Positions 1 to 6,904 of a stretch of DNA of 11,275 nt are shown one piece after another. The stretch lies in assembly GCA_025769875.1 (NCBI GenBank), contig JAGFNK010001298.1, positions 1-11,275 on the forward strand. The letters run 5' to 3'. A program made the translations under genes and the position numbers. This DNA comes from Russula earlei (Eukaryota; Basidiomycota; Agaricomycetes; Russulales; Russulaceae). Within the stretch, counting starts at the first letter, position 1; each line of letters starts with the position of its first letter. Under the pieces are notes generated by a model. The model was not told the origin of the DNA. It ran no database searches and saw only the letters and a program-made list of their open reading frames with translations.

Positions 1-1878
1 GCTCTTGGATAGAGAAAGGACAATGGGTACGCTGTCTAGCTGGACGGTTATCGTGATGACATTGGCTACATCTGTGAATCAAGCGTCCCAATGAACCAGT
101 GGTACGCTGTTGTGGCTTTCGTCCCCTGAATTCCTCAGCCTGGGGGCAAGCAGAAGAGAGATGGGCGTCTGTCTCCACGAGCATGGACTGCCGGAGAACT
201 CACCCAACAATACGGTGAGAACAGAGTCAAAGTTCTCGGGCCTGGCCAGTTCAGCTTCAAAGGATGTTTGTACCAGGATGGGCTCACATTTGAGCTTCTG
301 CCATGGTCCCTCCTTCGCATTTTGGAGCGTTGCAATTTCAACATCACTCCGTTTGCGCGATCAGATAGGGTTCGAGGCCTTCCTGCGTTTGCTGCAAGTC
401 TCAGACGTTTCGCCCAGGATTCAGTTCAGATAGGTAACAGGATCCTTGTGATATCGGGCGAATATGCTGGTATTATTGGCCGAATTGGAGACATTCAAAA
501 CAATGTTGCGGACGTTGTCACTCAAATTCCCGAACAGGATTCTGGCCTTATAATCAGTATCACCTTACAGGAGCTGGTTCCTTATTTTCTCGCAGGCGAC
601 TATGTCAAGATCCACTGGTTGGATTGCTTTGGCATGGTCATTACCGTGGATCACAAGGAACACAAAGTGAGTTTTCTGGATAAGAAAACCAATACAGAGG
701 TGTGCATCTCCATCCCTCCTCTCTGCTTTGCTGATGTCTCGCTCACTGACACTTGGTCGTATAGATTAATACATCAGCATTTAGCCTTCAGTTTTACACT
801 GCTCCCCACCATTTTTTCCAACTCAAGCATGGTCTGTATGTCAAATTTCCTGGGGCAGGTGGGGCCACGTGCAGGGGCCTTGTAACGCAAATCTCTGGTG
901 GCAGAGCAGAGATTATAGACGAGACCAACAGGCAGCGTGTGAGTTTATTGAGATCCATTCTTCCAGCAAATACAGACAGTATTCAGGTTCTGATTGACCA
1001 AGACAACATAGCAGTTTCAGGTGTCCAAACCACGGCTCTGCCCAAGCCCAAGCGCAATGGCATTTGGGAGGGACGGAGAGTCTCTATTATCAGAGGTCCC
1101 CTAAAGGGGTATCATGGTCTCATCAAAGCAGACGATGGCAGTAGTGTCGACATTGAATTGGATGCAAAGCTGATGTCTCATGGCCCACTACGCCAACGGG
1201 TCAAGCTTGATGATATTCAACTCGAGTGAGTTCCTCACAAACCACGATGACCCATTCATTACGTCTCCCCTCACAAGCGTTTTCGATAGACATATGTCGA
1301 TAGCATCGTTGAGTCGCTCCAACCTTATGCCTCCTCCAGAAGATCTACCGAGGTCAATCACTCCAGAACCTGTGGAACATGAGGAGAGCGCATCCTCGCC
1401 TTGGAGCCTGCCTCAAGGACCTGGTGAGTTCTTTGGTGAATACTGAATTCTTCATGCTTATTCCAAACGAGTCTGGAAACACTGGCTCTTTGTGGAAGAA
1501 ATCCAGGAATGGTTATGTGAGGAATGTATCCCATTTCATGTTCGGGGTGTCCCAATGTCATCTTTACATGCCAAGATAGAGGGACTTGGTGCAAAGACAG
1601 TTCCAGCTGCAAGGCAAAAGATTGAAGCACAACCGAATGAAGTTGTCATCTCTGTGATCCAGAGGGGGAGACCTGCCCAGATTTCCATCAACCCAACCTA
1701 TCTAATCCTGTGGCCACCATCCGAAGGCAACAAGGTACTCATTATCGGACACCGCTGGACTGGGCAAGTGGGGAAAGTGATCGAGTCAAAACACGGGTGC
1801 TGCACTGTTGAGCTGGAGGCTTCTGGGGCCGTTTCATACTTTTATGAACAGGATGTTGTAAATTTACTCATGAAATAA
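1..1878 (+). pseudogene. Multi-KOW Spt5-like protein gene, 5'-truncated by the window and disrupted
   Basis: The 3' part of a gene encoding several KOW modules, the fold found in transcription elongation factor Spt5; such paralogues bind nucleic acid or polymerase in the nucleus (family knowledge). About six modules are visible: one split by a frameshift (WVRCLAGR at 24-47, then YRDDIGYI at 49-72), then GNRILVISGEYAGIIGR (from about 433), GDYVKIHWLDCFGMVIT (about 598), HGLYVKFPGAGGATCRG (about 828), RVSIIRGPLKGYHGLIK (about 1078) and GNKVLIIGHRWTGQVGK (about 1728). Introns 1226-1277 (GTGAGT, CACAAG) and 1424-1471 (GTGAGT, ACGAG) splice in frame. The frame change near 736-800 is either a 56-bp intron (736-791, weak GTCTCG donor) or another 1-bp lesion. 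Clear lesions are one extra base near 48 and TGA at 127-129, probably from CGA (arginine). The final exon runs to the TAA at 1876-1878. Long conserved stretches after the lesions suggest recent inactivation. The start lies outside the window. Confidence 0.75.
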
Positions 1879-1925
1879 CTTTGTCTCATTGCCGATATCA
1901 ATATCTGTATGCACATATGTGTTGC

Positions 1926-1930
1926 GTACG
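1926..1930. repeat. Target-site duplication, left (GTACG)
   Basis: The five bases GTACG directly before the LTR are repeated exactly after it at 2519-2523, as expected for integrase-mediated insertion of an LTR retrotransposon. Confidence 0.85.
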
Positions 1931-2162
1931 TGTTAAGGCTCCAAAGTGCCTTAAATAAGATCAATGGTCGCGTTTATAAACACGTCCTACCAATGCAGAT
2001 ATGCTTGAGTCAAGCAAGCAATACTCGTGGAGGGGAAGGAGTGTTAGATCCTTCTAGAGTATGACAACAAGATGAGAGGGGCTCTGCAGACGGGGTAGGA
2101 GTCAACTGTTTGGGATTGGCAAACTAAGTCGAGCTTAGGGCTCAACTGTTACAACTGGGGGC

Positions 2163-2170
2163 TTTATATA
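2163..2170 (+). promoter_or_regulatory. TATA-like box inside the LTR
   Basis: TTTATATA lies in the middle of the LTR, where the U3/R promoter would be expected. If used, transcription would start about 30 bp downstream, at or near the palindrome at 2191-2205, and the three hairpins would fall in the RNA leader. The strand assumes the element reads along +. Confidence 0.35.
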
Positions 2171-2190
2171 GCCTTACAAGGATAAGGTTT

Positions 2191-2205
2191 GTACTACTGT
2201 AGTAC
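2191..2205. repeat. Perfect palindrome GTACTAC-T-GTAGTAC
   Basis: Seven bases on each side are exact reverse complements around a single T. It lies about 20 bp after the LTR TATA-like box. With so small a loop it is more plausible as a dyad in DNA than as an RNA hairpin. Confidence 0.6.
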
Positions 2206-2235
2206 TAGTCGGTGCTATAGAAGCAAAACATGGCT

Positions 2236-2259
2236 CATAGAAGCGAGGTTGCTTCTATG
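2236..2259 (+). repeat. LTR hairpin 1 (9-bp stem)
   Basis: CATAGAAGC and GCTTCTATG are exact reverse complements around the loop GAGGTT. First of three hairpins in the LTR sharing the stem core GAAGC/GCTTC. Confidence 0.75.
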
Positions 2260-2276
2260 TAATCGATCTCGGTGCT

Positions 2277-2295
2277 GGAAGCATTAAGTGCTTCC
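2277..2295 (+). repeat. LTR hairpin 2 (7-bp stem)
   Basis: GGAAGCA pairs with TGCTTCC around the loop TTAAG. Second GAAGC/GCTTC hairpin in the LTR. Confidence 0.7.
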
Positions 2296-2341
2296 CCAAT
2301 CAAGGAATCAACGTACGTGGCGGTACAGGAACATCTGGGAC

Positions 2342-2366
2342 AGAAGCAATGCTACTCATTGCTTCT
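2342..2366 (+). repeat. LTR hairpin 3 (10-bp stem)
   Basis: AGAAGCAATG pairs exactly with CATTGCTTCT around the loop CTACT. Longest of the three GAAGC/GCTTC hairpins. Confidence 0.75.
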
Positions 2367-2518
2367 TCAATACATCTTCTGAAAGATACGATCAACGCGC
2401 TCCGAATGTGATATCAAGGAACATAAACGATCAAGATCTGACGCACGCATAATGCAAACGGTGCAGTCCATAGTTCAGGTGTTCCGGCATCTTCCGGACC
2501 CCAAACCACTCGGTAACA

Positions 2519-2523
2519 GTACG
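2519..2523. repeat. Target-site duplication, right (GTACG)
   Basis: Exact copy of the five bases at 1926-1930, directly after the terminal TAACA of the LTR. Confidence 0.85.
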
Positions 2524-2532
2524 TACGTGTGA

Positions 2533-2544
2533 GGGGGGGGGGGG
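2533..2544. repeat. G12 homopolymer tract
   Basis: Twelve consecutive G residues near the start of the CT-rich leader of unit A. Unit B has the matching tract shortened to eight (4624-4631). Such tracts change length easily and are also prone to read error. Confidence 0.8.
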
Positions 2545-2769
2545 ATTGGTTGACCCCACGAGAACATATGTACCTCCTCATGCTGGCACTTTGATCTTCC
2601 CTGGAATCACTCTCTTCTCTCTCCCCCACAGTCGCTTGCTCGCATCTTCCCTTCCTCTTCCCTCTCTCTCCATGCATGCAGATCATACCTATTTCCAGAA
2701 AAGGAAGCCACTGCATTTCAATAAGCATATTCTCATGTGAGGCACATGCAGGCAGTATGTAAATTCCAC

Positions 2770-2934
2770 ATTCCCTTTTTTGTTGTCTTATCTTTCACTC
2801 GGACCAGAACTAAACAGAACCGCTTGTCCTCTGAGGCCGGTCCCACATCGGACTTAACAATGAGACACTACACATCATCACACATTGCCGGCAATGTGGT
2901 TCGTGCTGCAATTGGGAATTCCACGGCTAACTAG
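2770..2934 (+). pseudogene. Broken 5' fragment of the H3-tail/coiled-coil gene, unit A
   Basis: This stretch aligns with the 5' end of the unit B gene (4862-5020): shared TCTTTCACTC, then AGAAC(T/C)AAACAGA, then GGACTTA and CATCATCACACAT. About 13 bases present in unit B between TCTTTCACTC and GG(A)CCAGAAC, including the ATG, are missing, so the H3-like start is lost; RTKQ remains readable in the frame that ends at the TAG 2932-2934. After about 2925 the similarity stops and unrelated sequence follows up to the intact ORF at 3116. It is therefore a dead leftover, and the gene's N-terminal zone is present twice in unit A. Confidence 0.55.
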
Positions 2935-3115
2935 CCCACTTAGCCACAAGCCAATCAGTGGCTTGGCTCACTCAATTCTATTCGGCTTGAGTGCATAACT
3001 CAGAAAGCGTGGCAGGAACATATGAGCAGGCGGGAGCTCAATACGTAAATCCCGCCCCCACTGTTTTTCATTCACATCTCCTTGCAGCTCTCCATTTCAA
3101 GGTCCCTTCTCAGAC

Positions 3116-3802
3116 ATGTCCGAAGCCAAAGAAATTCTTGTTCACAGACGCGGTGGTTTTATGTCCATGTCATGGTCCCCGTTTGGCAGAAGCGGCCAAA
3201 AGACTTATCATCATAAGCCTTTGACTTGGACTTGGAGATACAATGAAAGGCTGCGCGTCATCACACATCCGTCCCACTGCATTCCTTGCCGGAGGTGGCA
3301 GGAGCATCACCTCGCAGCTACAATGGATGATGAAGAAAAGTCTGAAGAAGAAAAGTCGCTGGACTCTGCATATCAAGCCCATGACCGCACCGCTTCTCGT
3401 CCTTTCCAGGGAAGGATTGATCGTCTCGAACAGGAGTGGGACGACTTCCTCAAAGAGCTCATGGCACTGCATCAGGAACTCGGAAATGCACGAACGAAGC
3501 TGAAGGAGAGCCTCAATGCGTGCAACGAACTACAGCGCGCCCTTGTGGATCGTGCCATCGATCAGCCATGCAAGACTGTGGGCTGCACTCCCACCTCCCC
3601 ATCATGCTCATCCAGACAGCATAAACACCTGCGCCTCGCGACCATCACTCATCAAGACTCCTCAACCCCACTATGTCATGCAGAGCGGGACGTCATTGCC
3701 ATTGACTGCGAATCTGAGCAGGATGTACCGTATGTCCCCCCTCCACTCCCACCTATTGCTATGACTCATCGCTGCTCTGACTCCAGGACTTCACAGGATT
3801 GA
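3116..3802 (+). CDS. Small coiled-coil protein with an HxxHCxxC motif (unit A copy)
   Basis: An open 228-codon frame of a family I cannot name. Order of parts: a basic N-terminus (1-45); HPSHCIPCRRWQEHH at residues 51-65, in which H51, H54, C55, C58, H64 and H65 could bind a metal; an acidic run (70-81); a heptad-like coiled coil at about 97-147 (IDRLEQEWDDFLKELMALHQ and onward); then a Ser/Thr-rich linker and a tail with AIDCESEQD followed by prolines. The decayed copy at 4898-5412 aligns throughout, which shows that the frame was once a real gene: CHVCRH matches CIPCRR, and IDRLGEEHDE matches IDRLEQEWDD. The start was chosen as the first in-frame ATG, with a purine at -3. A CCAAT motif lies at about 2951. 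Its N-terminal 45 residues differ from unit B, so the true start or a 5' exon may differ. It may dimerise through the coil; its function is unknown. Confidence 0.6.
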   Translation: MSEAKEILVHRRGGFMSMSWSPFGRSGQKTYHHKPLTWTWRYNERLRVITHPSHCIPCRRWQEHHLAATMDDEEKSEEEKSLDSAYQAHDRTASRPFQGRIDRLEQEWDDFLKELMALHQELGNARTKLKESLNACNELQRALVDRAIDQPCKTVGCTPTSPSCSSRQHKHLRLATITHQDSSTPLCHAERDVIAIDCESEQDVPYVPPPLPPIAMTHRCSDSRTSQD

Positions 3803-3840
3803 TATATGATATAGCATGTACCATAGCAGGTTGTTCATGA

Positions 3841-4200
3841 CAATGTCAATATGTTCCATGGTTTGATACAGTCCTCGTAGATTTACTACGATATGACGCT
3901 TCAAACTTAATACATGCCATTGATATGAACTCCTTGCACTCGGCACTATGGCCGGCAAAAGCGTACAACATCACTGGGATCATAGATCTGCCTCAGGGCT
4001 GGCCGAAATGACAAGCATTCCTGACCAGATTCACAAAACACTTTACATACATGAGCACGCCAGATCCAGCATTTTGCCAGGAGAATTTTGCATGAAAGCG
4101 CATATCTCCGTCATCGGGGCAATTATCACCGCATGTGATAGGGCAATTATTGCTGCATGGTGATAGGGCACTTATGGCCTGTCGTTCTCCGGTTTGCACA
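3841..4200 (+). pseudogene. Fossil ORF of unknown family, unit A only
   Basis: In the frame with codons at 3841, 3844 and onward, the translation reads like real protein: QYVPWFDTVLVDLLRYD, then NITGIIDLPQGWP, then FLTRFTKHFTYM. It is broken by TGA at 4009-4011 and TGA at 4093-4095, and closed upstream by TGA at 3838-3840. The aromatic and Gly/Pro-rich motifs are not low complexity. The fragment resembles transposon-associated reading frames of mushroom genomes, but I cannot name the family. It starts only about 40 bp after the coiled-coil gene and has no counterpart in unit B. The last part overlaps a small tandem repeat (4117-4165). Confidence 0.4.
4117..4165. repeat. Two tandem copies of a 24/25-bp repeat
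   Basis: GGGCAATTATCACCGCATGTGATA is followed directly by a similar 25-bp copy (GGGCAATTATTGCTGCATGG, then TGATA), and then by a third start, GGGCA. The copies differ by a few bases and one inserted G. Probably a slippage duplication inside the fossil ORF. Confidence 0.7.
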
Positions 4201-4229
4201 GGCCGTGTAGTGGACAGATACTTAACTTG

Positions 4230-4516
4230 TGCTCACAAATCAGGTCTCCCCTTTGTTCCACCACGAGTCAGTGATCGTTCATATTTTGTTTGGAATCCGA
4301 ATTTGTATCTCACAGCGCGTACATCATGTTTCAGAGGTGGTCACTGGCTAAATAGCGATGTAATGTGCTCAGGCTTCTGATGACGGTAGTCTGCTGGGGT
4401 GGTATGTAGTGGTCGTCGCTGTGGCTAAGTGGATGTCTCATGTTTCCCAGTTCTCCCCTTCTCCTGGGTCCATATAATTGCGGCCTCACAACCCCGTGTT
4501 ATTTATTTATTTGCTT
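4230..4516. other. Spacer between unit A and unit B, no gene seen
   Basis: About 290 bp separate the last base of shared sequence in unit A from the first of unit B. Short open stretches exist in several frames, but none carries a motif or agrees with a splice model. A TTATTTATTTATTT run lies at 4499-4512, next to the unit B junction. Confidence 0.5.
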
Positions 4517-4556
4517 GCCATTTCATACCTTAATGAGCAGGATGTTGTAAACTTAC
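4517..4556 (+). pseudogene. Remnant of the KOW gene 3' end (start of unit B)
   Basis: Reads ISYLNEQDVVNL where the KOW gene at 1828-1878 reads VSYFYEQDVVNL, with GAGCAGGATGTTGTAAAC against GAACAGGATGTTGTAAAT. Downstream, the 3' flank (CTCATTGC(C/T)GATATC(A/G)ATAT) also matches. Only about a dozen codons survive. This marks the left end of unit B and shows that the duplicated segment once included, or broke within, the last KOW exon. Confidence 0.75.
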
Positions 4557-4897
4557 ATCTCATTGCTGATATCGATATGTGTTTTACATATATGTGCATA
4601 TGTGTTGCATTGCACATGTGAATGGGGGGGGTATATTGGTTGACCCCGCAAGAACATACATACCTCCTCATGCTGGCACTCTGATCTTCCCTGGACTCAC
4701 TCTCCTCTCTCTCTCCCACAGTTCGCTCACTTGCATCTTCCTCTCTCCCTCCATGCATGCAGATCATACCTATTTCCTAAAAAGGAGGCCCCTGCATTTC
4801 AATAAGCATATTCCCGACGGGCGGAGAGTCGAGCAGGCACTACGTAATTCTGCGATTCCCTTTTTCTTTTGTCTTGTCTTTCACTCAGCTCTTATAC

Positions 4898-5412
4898 ATG
4901 GCCAGAACCAAACAGACTGGTCGTCCTCCCCCTCCAGTCCTATGTTGGACTTACAACCAGACTCGTCACATCATCACACATGGCCAACAATGTCATGTGT
5001 GCCGCCACTTGCAGTTCCATCTTGATGATCACAAGGATGATGAGTCAATGGCCCATGCATGGGAAGCCGTGACCGCGCAGAGGCTCAGCCTTTCCAGCAA
5101 TGGATTGATCGTCTCGGAGAGGAGCACGATGAAGCTTTCAAAGAGCTCACCACTCTCTGCCAGGAGTTCAATGGTGTGCTGAGGGAACTCCAAGGTGTGC
5201 AGCAGGACCTCGACCAGCTGCGTGAGGCTGTGGACCCCACTCCCACATCAGCATCAAGCTCATCCCGGCAGCGTAAATGCGCATGCCTCCAGACCATCGC
5301 CTCTCCTCAAGGCCCTGCTGAGCAGGACATTATCTACATTGACTGTGAACCCAACTAGGATGTCCTGTATGTCCCCATTCCTCTTATTGTCGCTGTGACT
5401 CATTACCCCTAG
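4898..5412 (+). pseudogene. Unit B copy of the coiled-coil gene, with histone H3-like N-terminus, disrupted
   Basis: The ATG at 4898 opens with MARTKQTGR, equal to the histone H3 tail (MARTKQTAR) except for G in place of A7. A stretch matching the unit A protein follows: TYNQTRHIITH, then CHVC (C32, C35 from this Met) with nearby histidines. Around 5040-5068 the frame shifts (codons at 4898+3n before, 5059+3n after). No GT-AG intron of the right length joins the frames while keeping the conserved codons, so an indel is likely. The second half holds the coil (WIDRLGEEHDEAFKELTTLC and onward) and EQDIIYIDCE. TAG at 5356-5358 stands where unit A has CAG (glutamine); the matching tail continues (DVLYVP) to TAG at 5410-5412. 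If the ATG at 5059 were used, a 99-aa coil-only protein could still be made. Confidence 0.65.
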
Positions 5413-5932
5413 TTATCATTTTTTGTCCTTACCACCCATCACACACTTGCACACAGACCGTATGACGTGTTGAAGTCGCGCCTGCCTGTATGCACACGCA
5501 TGCCGAGGCTGCACCTAGCGAACGGAAAGGGACTTGATTTCGCTCACATGGACATTTGCTTTACCTGTCATTAAAGAACACCGTCCATAGTTGAAATGTA
5601 GTTACCAGTGTGTACACGTGCATGCGCGTACCTCATAGCGGCCTTACTTGTACACTCAGATAGTTCGCCTTGGATCCTCAGTGTTCGTGCCCCACAGTGA
5701 GACACTGAAATAATCTTATTATATTAGACTTGGGACTTGCTGCCATAATTCCTTCCTGTGGCCACTTCAGCCCGCGACTCCGGCTCGTAGCGGCCGTGTA
5801 GTAGACAGATACTTAACTTGCCACCTATGAACATTTCCCCTTTTTGCGTTCCACCTGGTTATACTCAATTGCGTATGTTGGAACAAAGTATGTCCCTCCA
5901 CATTCACTAATGTCCTCCAGGAAATATAGCAT
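5413..5932. other. Intergenic region, no gene seen
   Basis: No frame shows a recognisable motif. Apart from the 29-bp block at 5792-5820 (shared with 4201-4229), I see only alternating pyrimidine-purine stretches such as GTGTGTACACGTGCATGCGCG at about 5610. It would hold the promoter of the Myb gene that follows. Confidence 0.5.
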
Positions 5933-6904
5933 ATGAATCAGCATTGTACTGTATCTCCAGAGGACATACCCGAGTTCCTAGCAACACAATGGATGAGTGT
6001 CAAGCAATTCGGGGATGCTGGTGAGTGAGCTTTTGAAGTTTCTAGCCTCAGACGTGATTTTCAACTTGCTCAGGCATATCATGTCGTAAGGGTCCGTTCA
6101 CTAGGGAGGAGGTAGGACAAGTTCATGCCACATTAGGGACGTACAAGAAGGTGCACAATGCATTGGAATCATCATTTGTTTTGCTAACGCACTGCCGTTT
6201 AGGAAAATGACCTGGATGACGAGCAGTTGGATGATCTCATATACTCTTCCCAGCCTACTAATGGGTTTTGGAGCCGCATCAGGTCGGTGTATACTCAAGT
6301 AATGCCGATATATGTGTTATATGTGTGCTTTAGCTCGTGCCGTGCCCCAGAGGGGGGTCAAGTCCGTCTTTTACCACATTCGGCGTGCGCGTGATCCCCT
6401 TGCTAAAGCAGGGAAGTGGGGGGCTGCAGGAGGATGAGCAGCTGCGCAGGTGAGACGTCTGTCAGTCTCCACATGTTTCCTTTCTTATCTCCCTCCTCCC
6501 AACAGAGCTGTCCAGAAGAAAGGAAATGACTGGGTTGCCATCGCAGAATTAGTGCAGCACTCACCGGCCAACTGTAGCGACTGGTTTCGCCAACACACAC
6601 AATATCAGGGCATCAGACGGAGAGGTATGTCTCCTGATATGTGTTCTATCAAGACCTTCTGACGCTGCATCTGTATGGAAAAGGAGCCTGGTCTTTGGAG
6701 GAGGAAGGCCAACTTCATCACGCAATTGAGGAGTTGGCCTGGGAAGGTAAATCGGACATGTCTGCTCGAGGATTTTAGGTTTCCATTTCAAAGGCCATGG
6801 AAGCGACCCGGACACCAAAGCAGTGTCAAAGCAAATGGTCTATAATGGCACCCCATGTCAAAGAAATCCATTTTGCCTGCCTTGTTATGTTACATTCTCG
6901 ATAG
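5933..6904 (+). pseudogene. REB1/TTF1-like Myb DNA-binding protein gene, disrupted
   Basis: Six predicted exons: 5933-6020, 6074-6150, 6203-6282, 6334-6449, 6506-6624 and 6684-6904. Introns are 51-59 bp, mostly with GTGAGT, GTGAGA or GTATGT donors; intron 2 contains GCTAAC. The product follows the order of fungal REB1 and animal TTF1, nuclear proteins that bind terminator or Reb1 sites in DNA: a helical N-terminal part (KGPFTREE, then DDEQLDDLIYS), FW..IARAVPQRGVKSVFYHIRR, a Myb repeat (EDEQL, GNDWVAIAELV, CSDWFRQH, YQG), and a second (GAWSLEEEGQL, then SISKAMEATRTPKQCQSKW). Three breaks are inferred: one extra base at the end of exon 3 (about 6281), one extra G in the G6 run at 6418-6423, and TAG at 6776-6778 where the family has Trp. 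A 32-bp intron (6747-6778) could hide that stop but would be unusually short and would remove family-like residues. The ATG at 5933 was chosen because the upstream frame is closed by a TAG. Confidence 0.7.

Larger units (their letters stand above)
1931..2518. mobile_element. Solo LTR of an LTR retrotransposon (588 bp)
   Basis: The sequence begins TGTTA and ends TAACA (the TG...CA inverted ends of LTRs) and is flanked by a perfect 5-bp direct repeat, GTACG. No gag or pol coding lies inside or next to it, so it is a solo LTR left by LTR-LTR recombination. The empty site is visible in unit B, where the same flanks (around 4600-4620) run together with no insert. Internally there are a TATA-like TTTATATA at 2163-2170, a short palindrome at 2191-2205 and three GAAGC/GCTTC hairpins (2236-2366). 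It lies 53 bp past the KOW stop codon and could have altered that gene's 3' end. Copia versus Gypsy cannot be told from the LTR alone, and its transcription direction is unproven. Confidence 0.85.
1828..4229 (+). repeat. Duplicated module, unit A
   Basis: The first of two tandem, same-orientation copies. Matching pieces are: the KOW C-terminal codons and 3' flank (1828-1930, matching 4517-4615); a G-tract with a CT-rich leader containing ATGCATGCAGATCATACC (2532-2735, matching 4622-4806); the coiled-coil gene (2735-2925 and 3225-3802, matching 4806-5412); and a block beginning GGCCGTGTAGT (4201-4229, matching 5792-5820 with one mismatch). Unit A is longer because it holds the solo LTR, an extra stretch at about 2935-3225, and the fossil ORF at 3841-4200. 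The left boundary lies inside the last exon of the KOW gene. The outer limits are by eye. Confidence 0.75.
4517..5820 (+). repeat. Duplicated module, unit B
   Basis: The second copy of the module described for unit A. It runs from the last codons of the KOW gene through the CT-rich leader and the coiled-coil gene to the shared 29-bp block at 5792-5820. It lacks the LTR, the stretch at about 2935-3225 and the fossil ORF. Spacing after the coiled-coil gene has diverged: 5413-5790 does not resemble 3803-4200. Confidence 0.75.

Noticed and set aside
1931..2518. A DNA transposon with a 9-bp duplication (CGTACGTGT)
   Set aside because: The 9-bp match includes the LTR's own TGT. Taking the ends as TGTTA...TAACA gives a clean 5-bp duplication and standard LTR termini, which explains everything more simply.
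2414..2728. Minus-strand frame across the LTR end and unit A leader, with a similar one at 4507-4767
   Set aside because: Both are reverse readings of the duplicated CT-rich leader, and similarity between them follows from the duplication. The text is Arg/Glu-rich without domains.
4579..5025. 148-codon + frame over the unit B leader
   Set aside because: It runs through the CT-rich leader and is out of frame with the codons conserved between units A and B. It is a shadow of the leader and pseudogene.
6747..6778. Possible 32-bp intron (GTAAAT...TTTTAG) that would remove the Myb stop codon
   Set aside because: It is much shorter than the 48-63 bp introns elsewhere here, and it would delete residues that fit the family (GKSDMSARGF before SISKAM).
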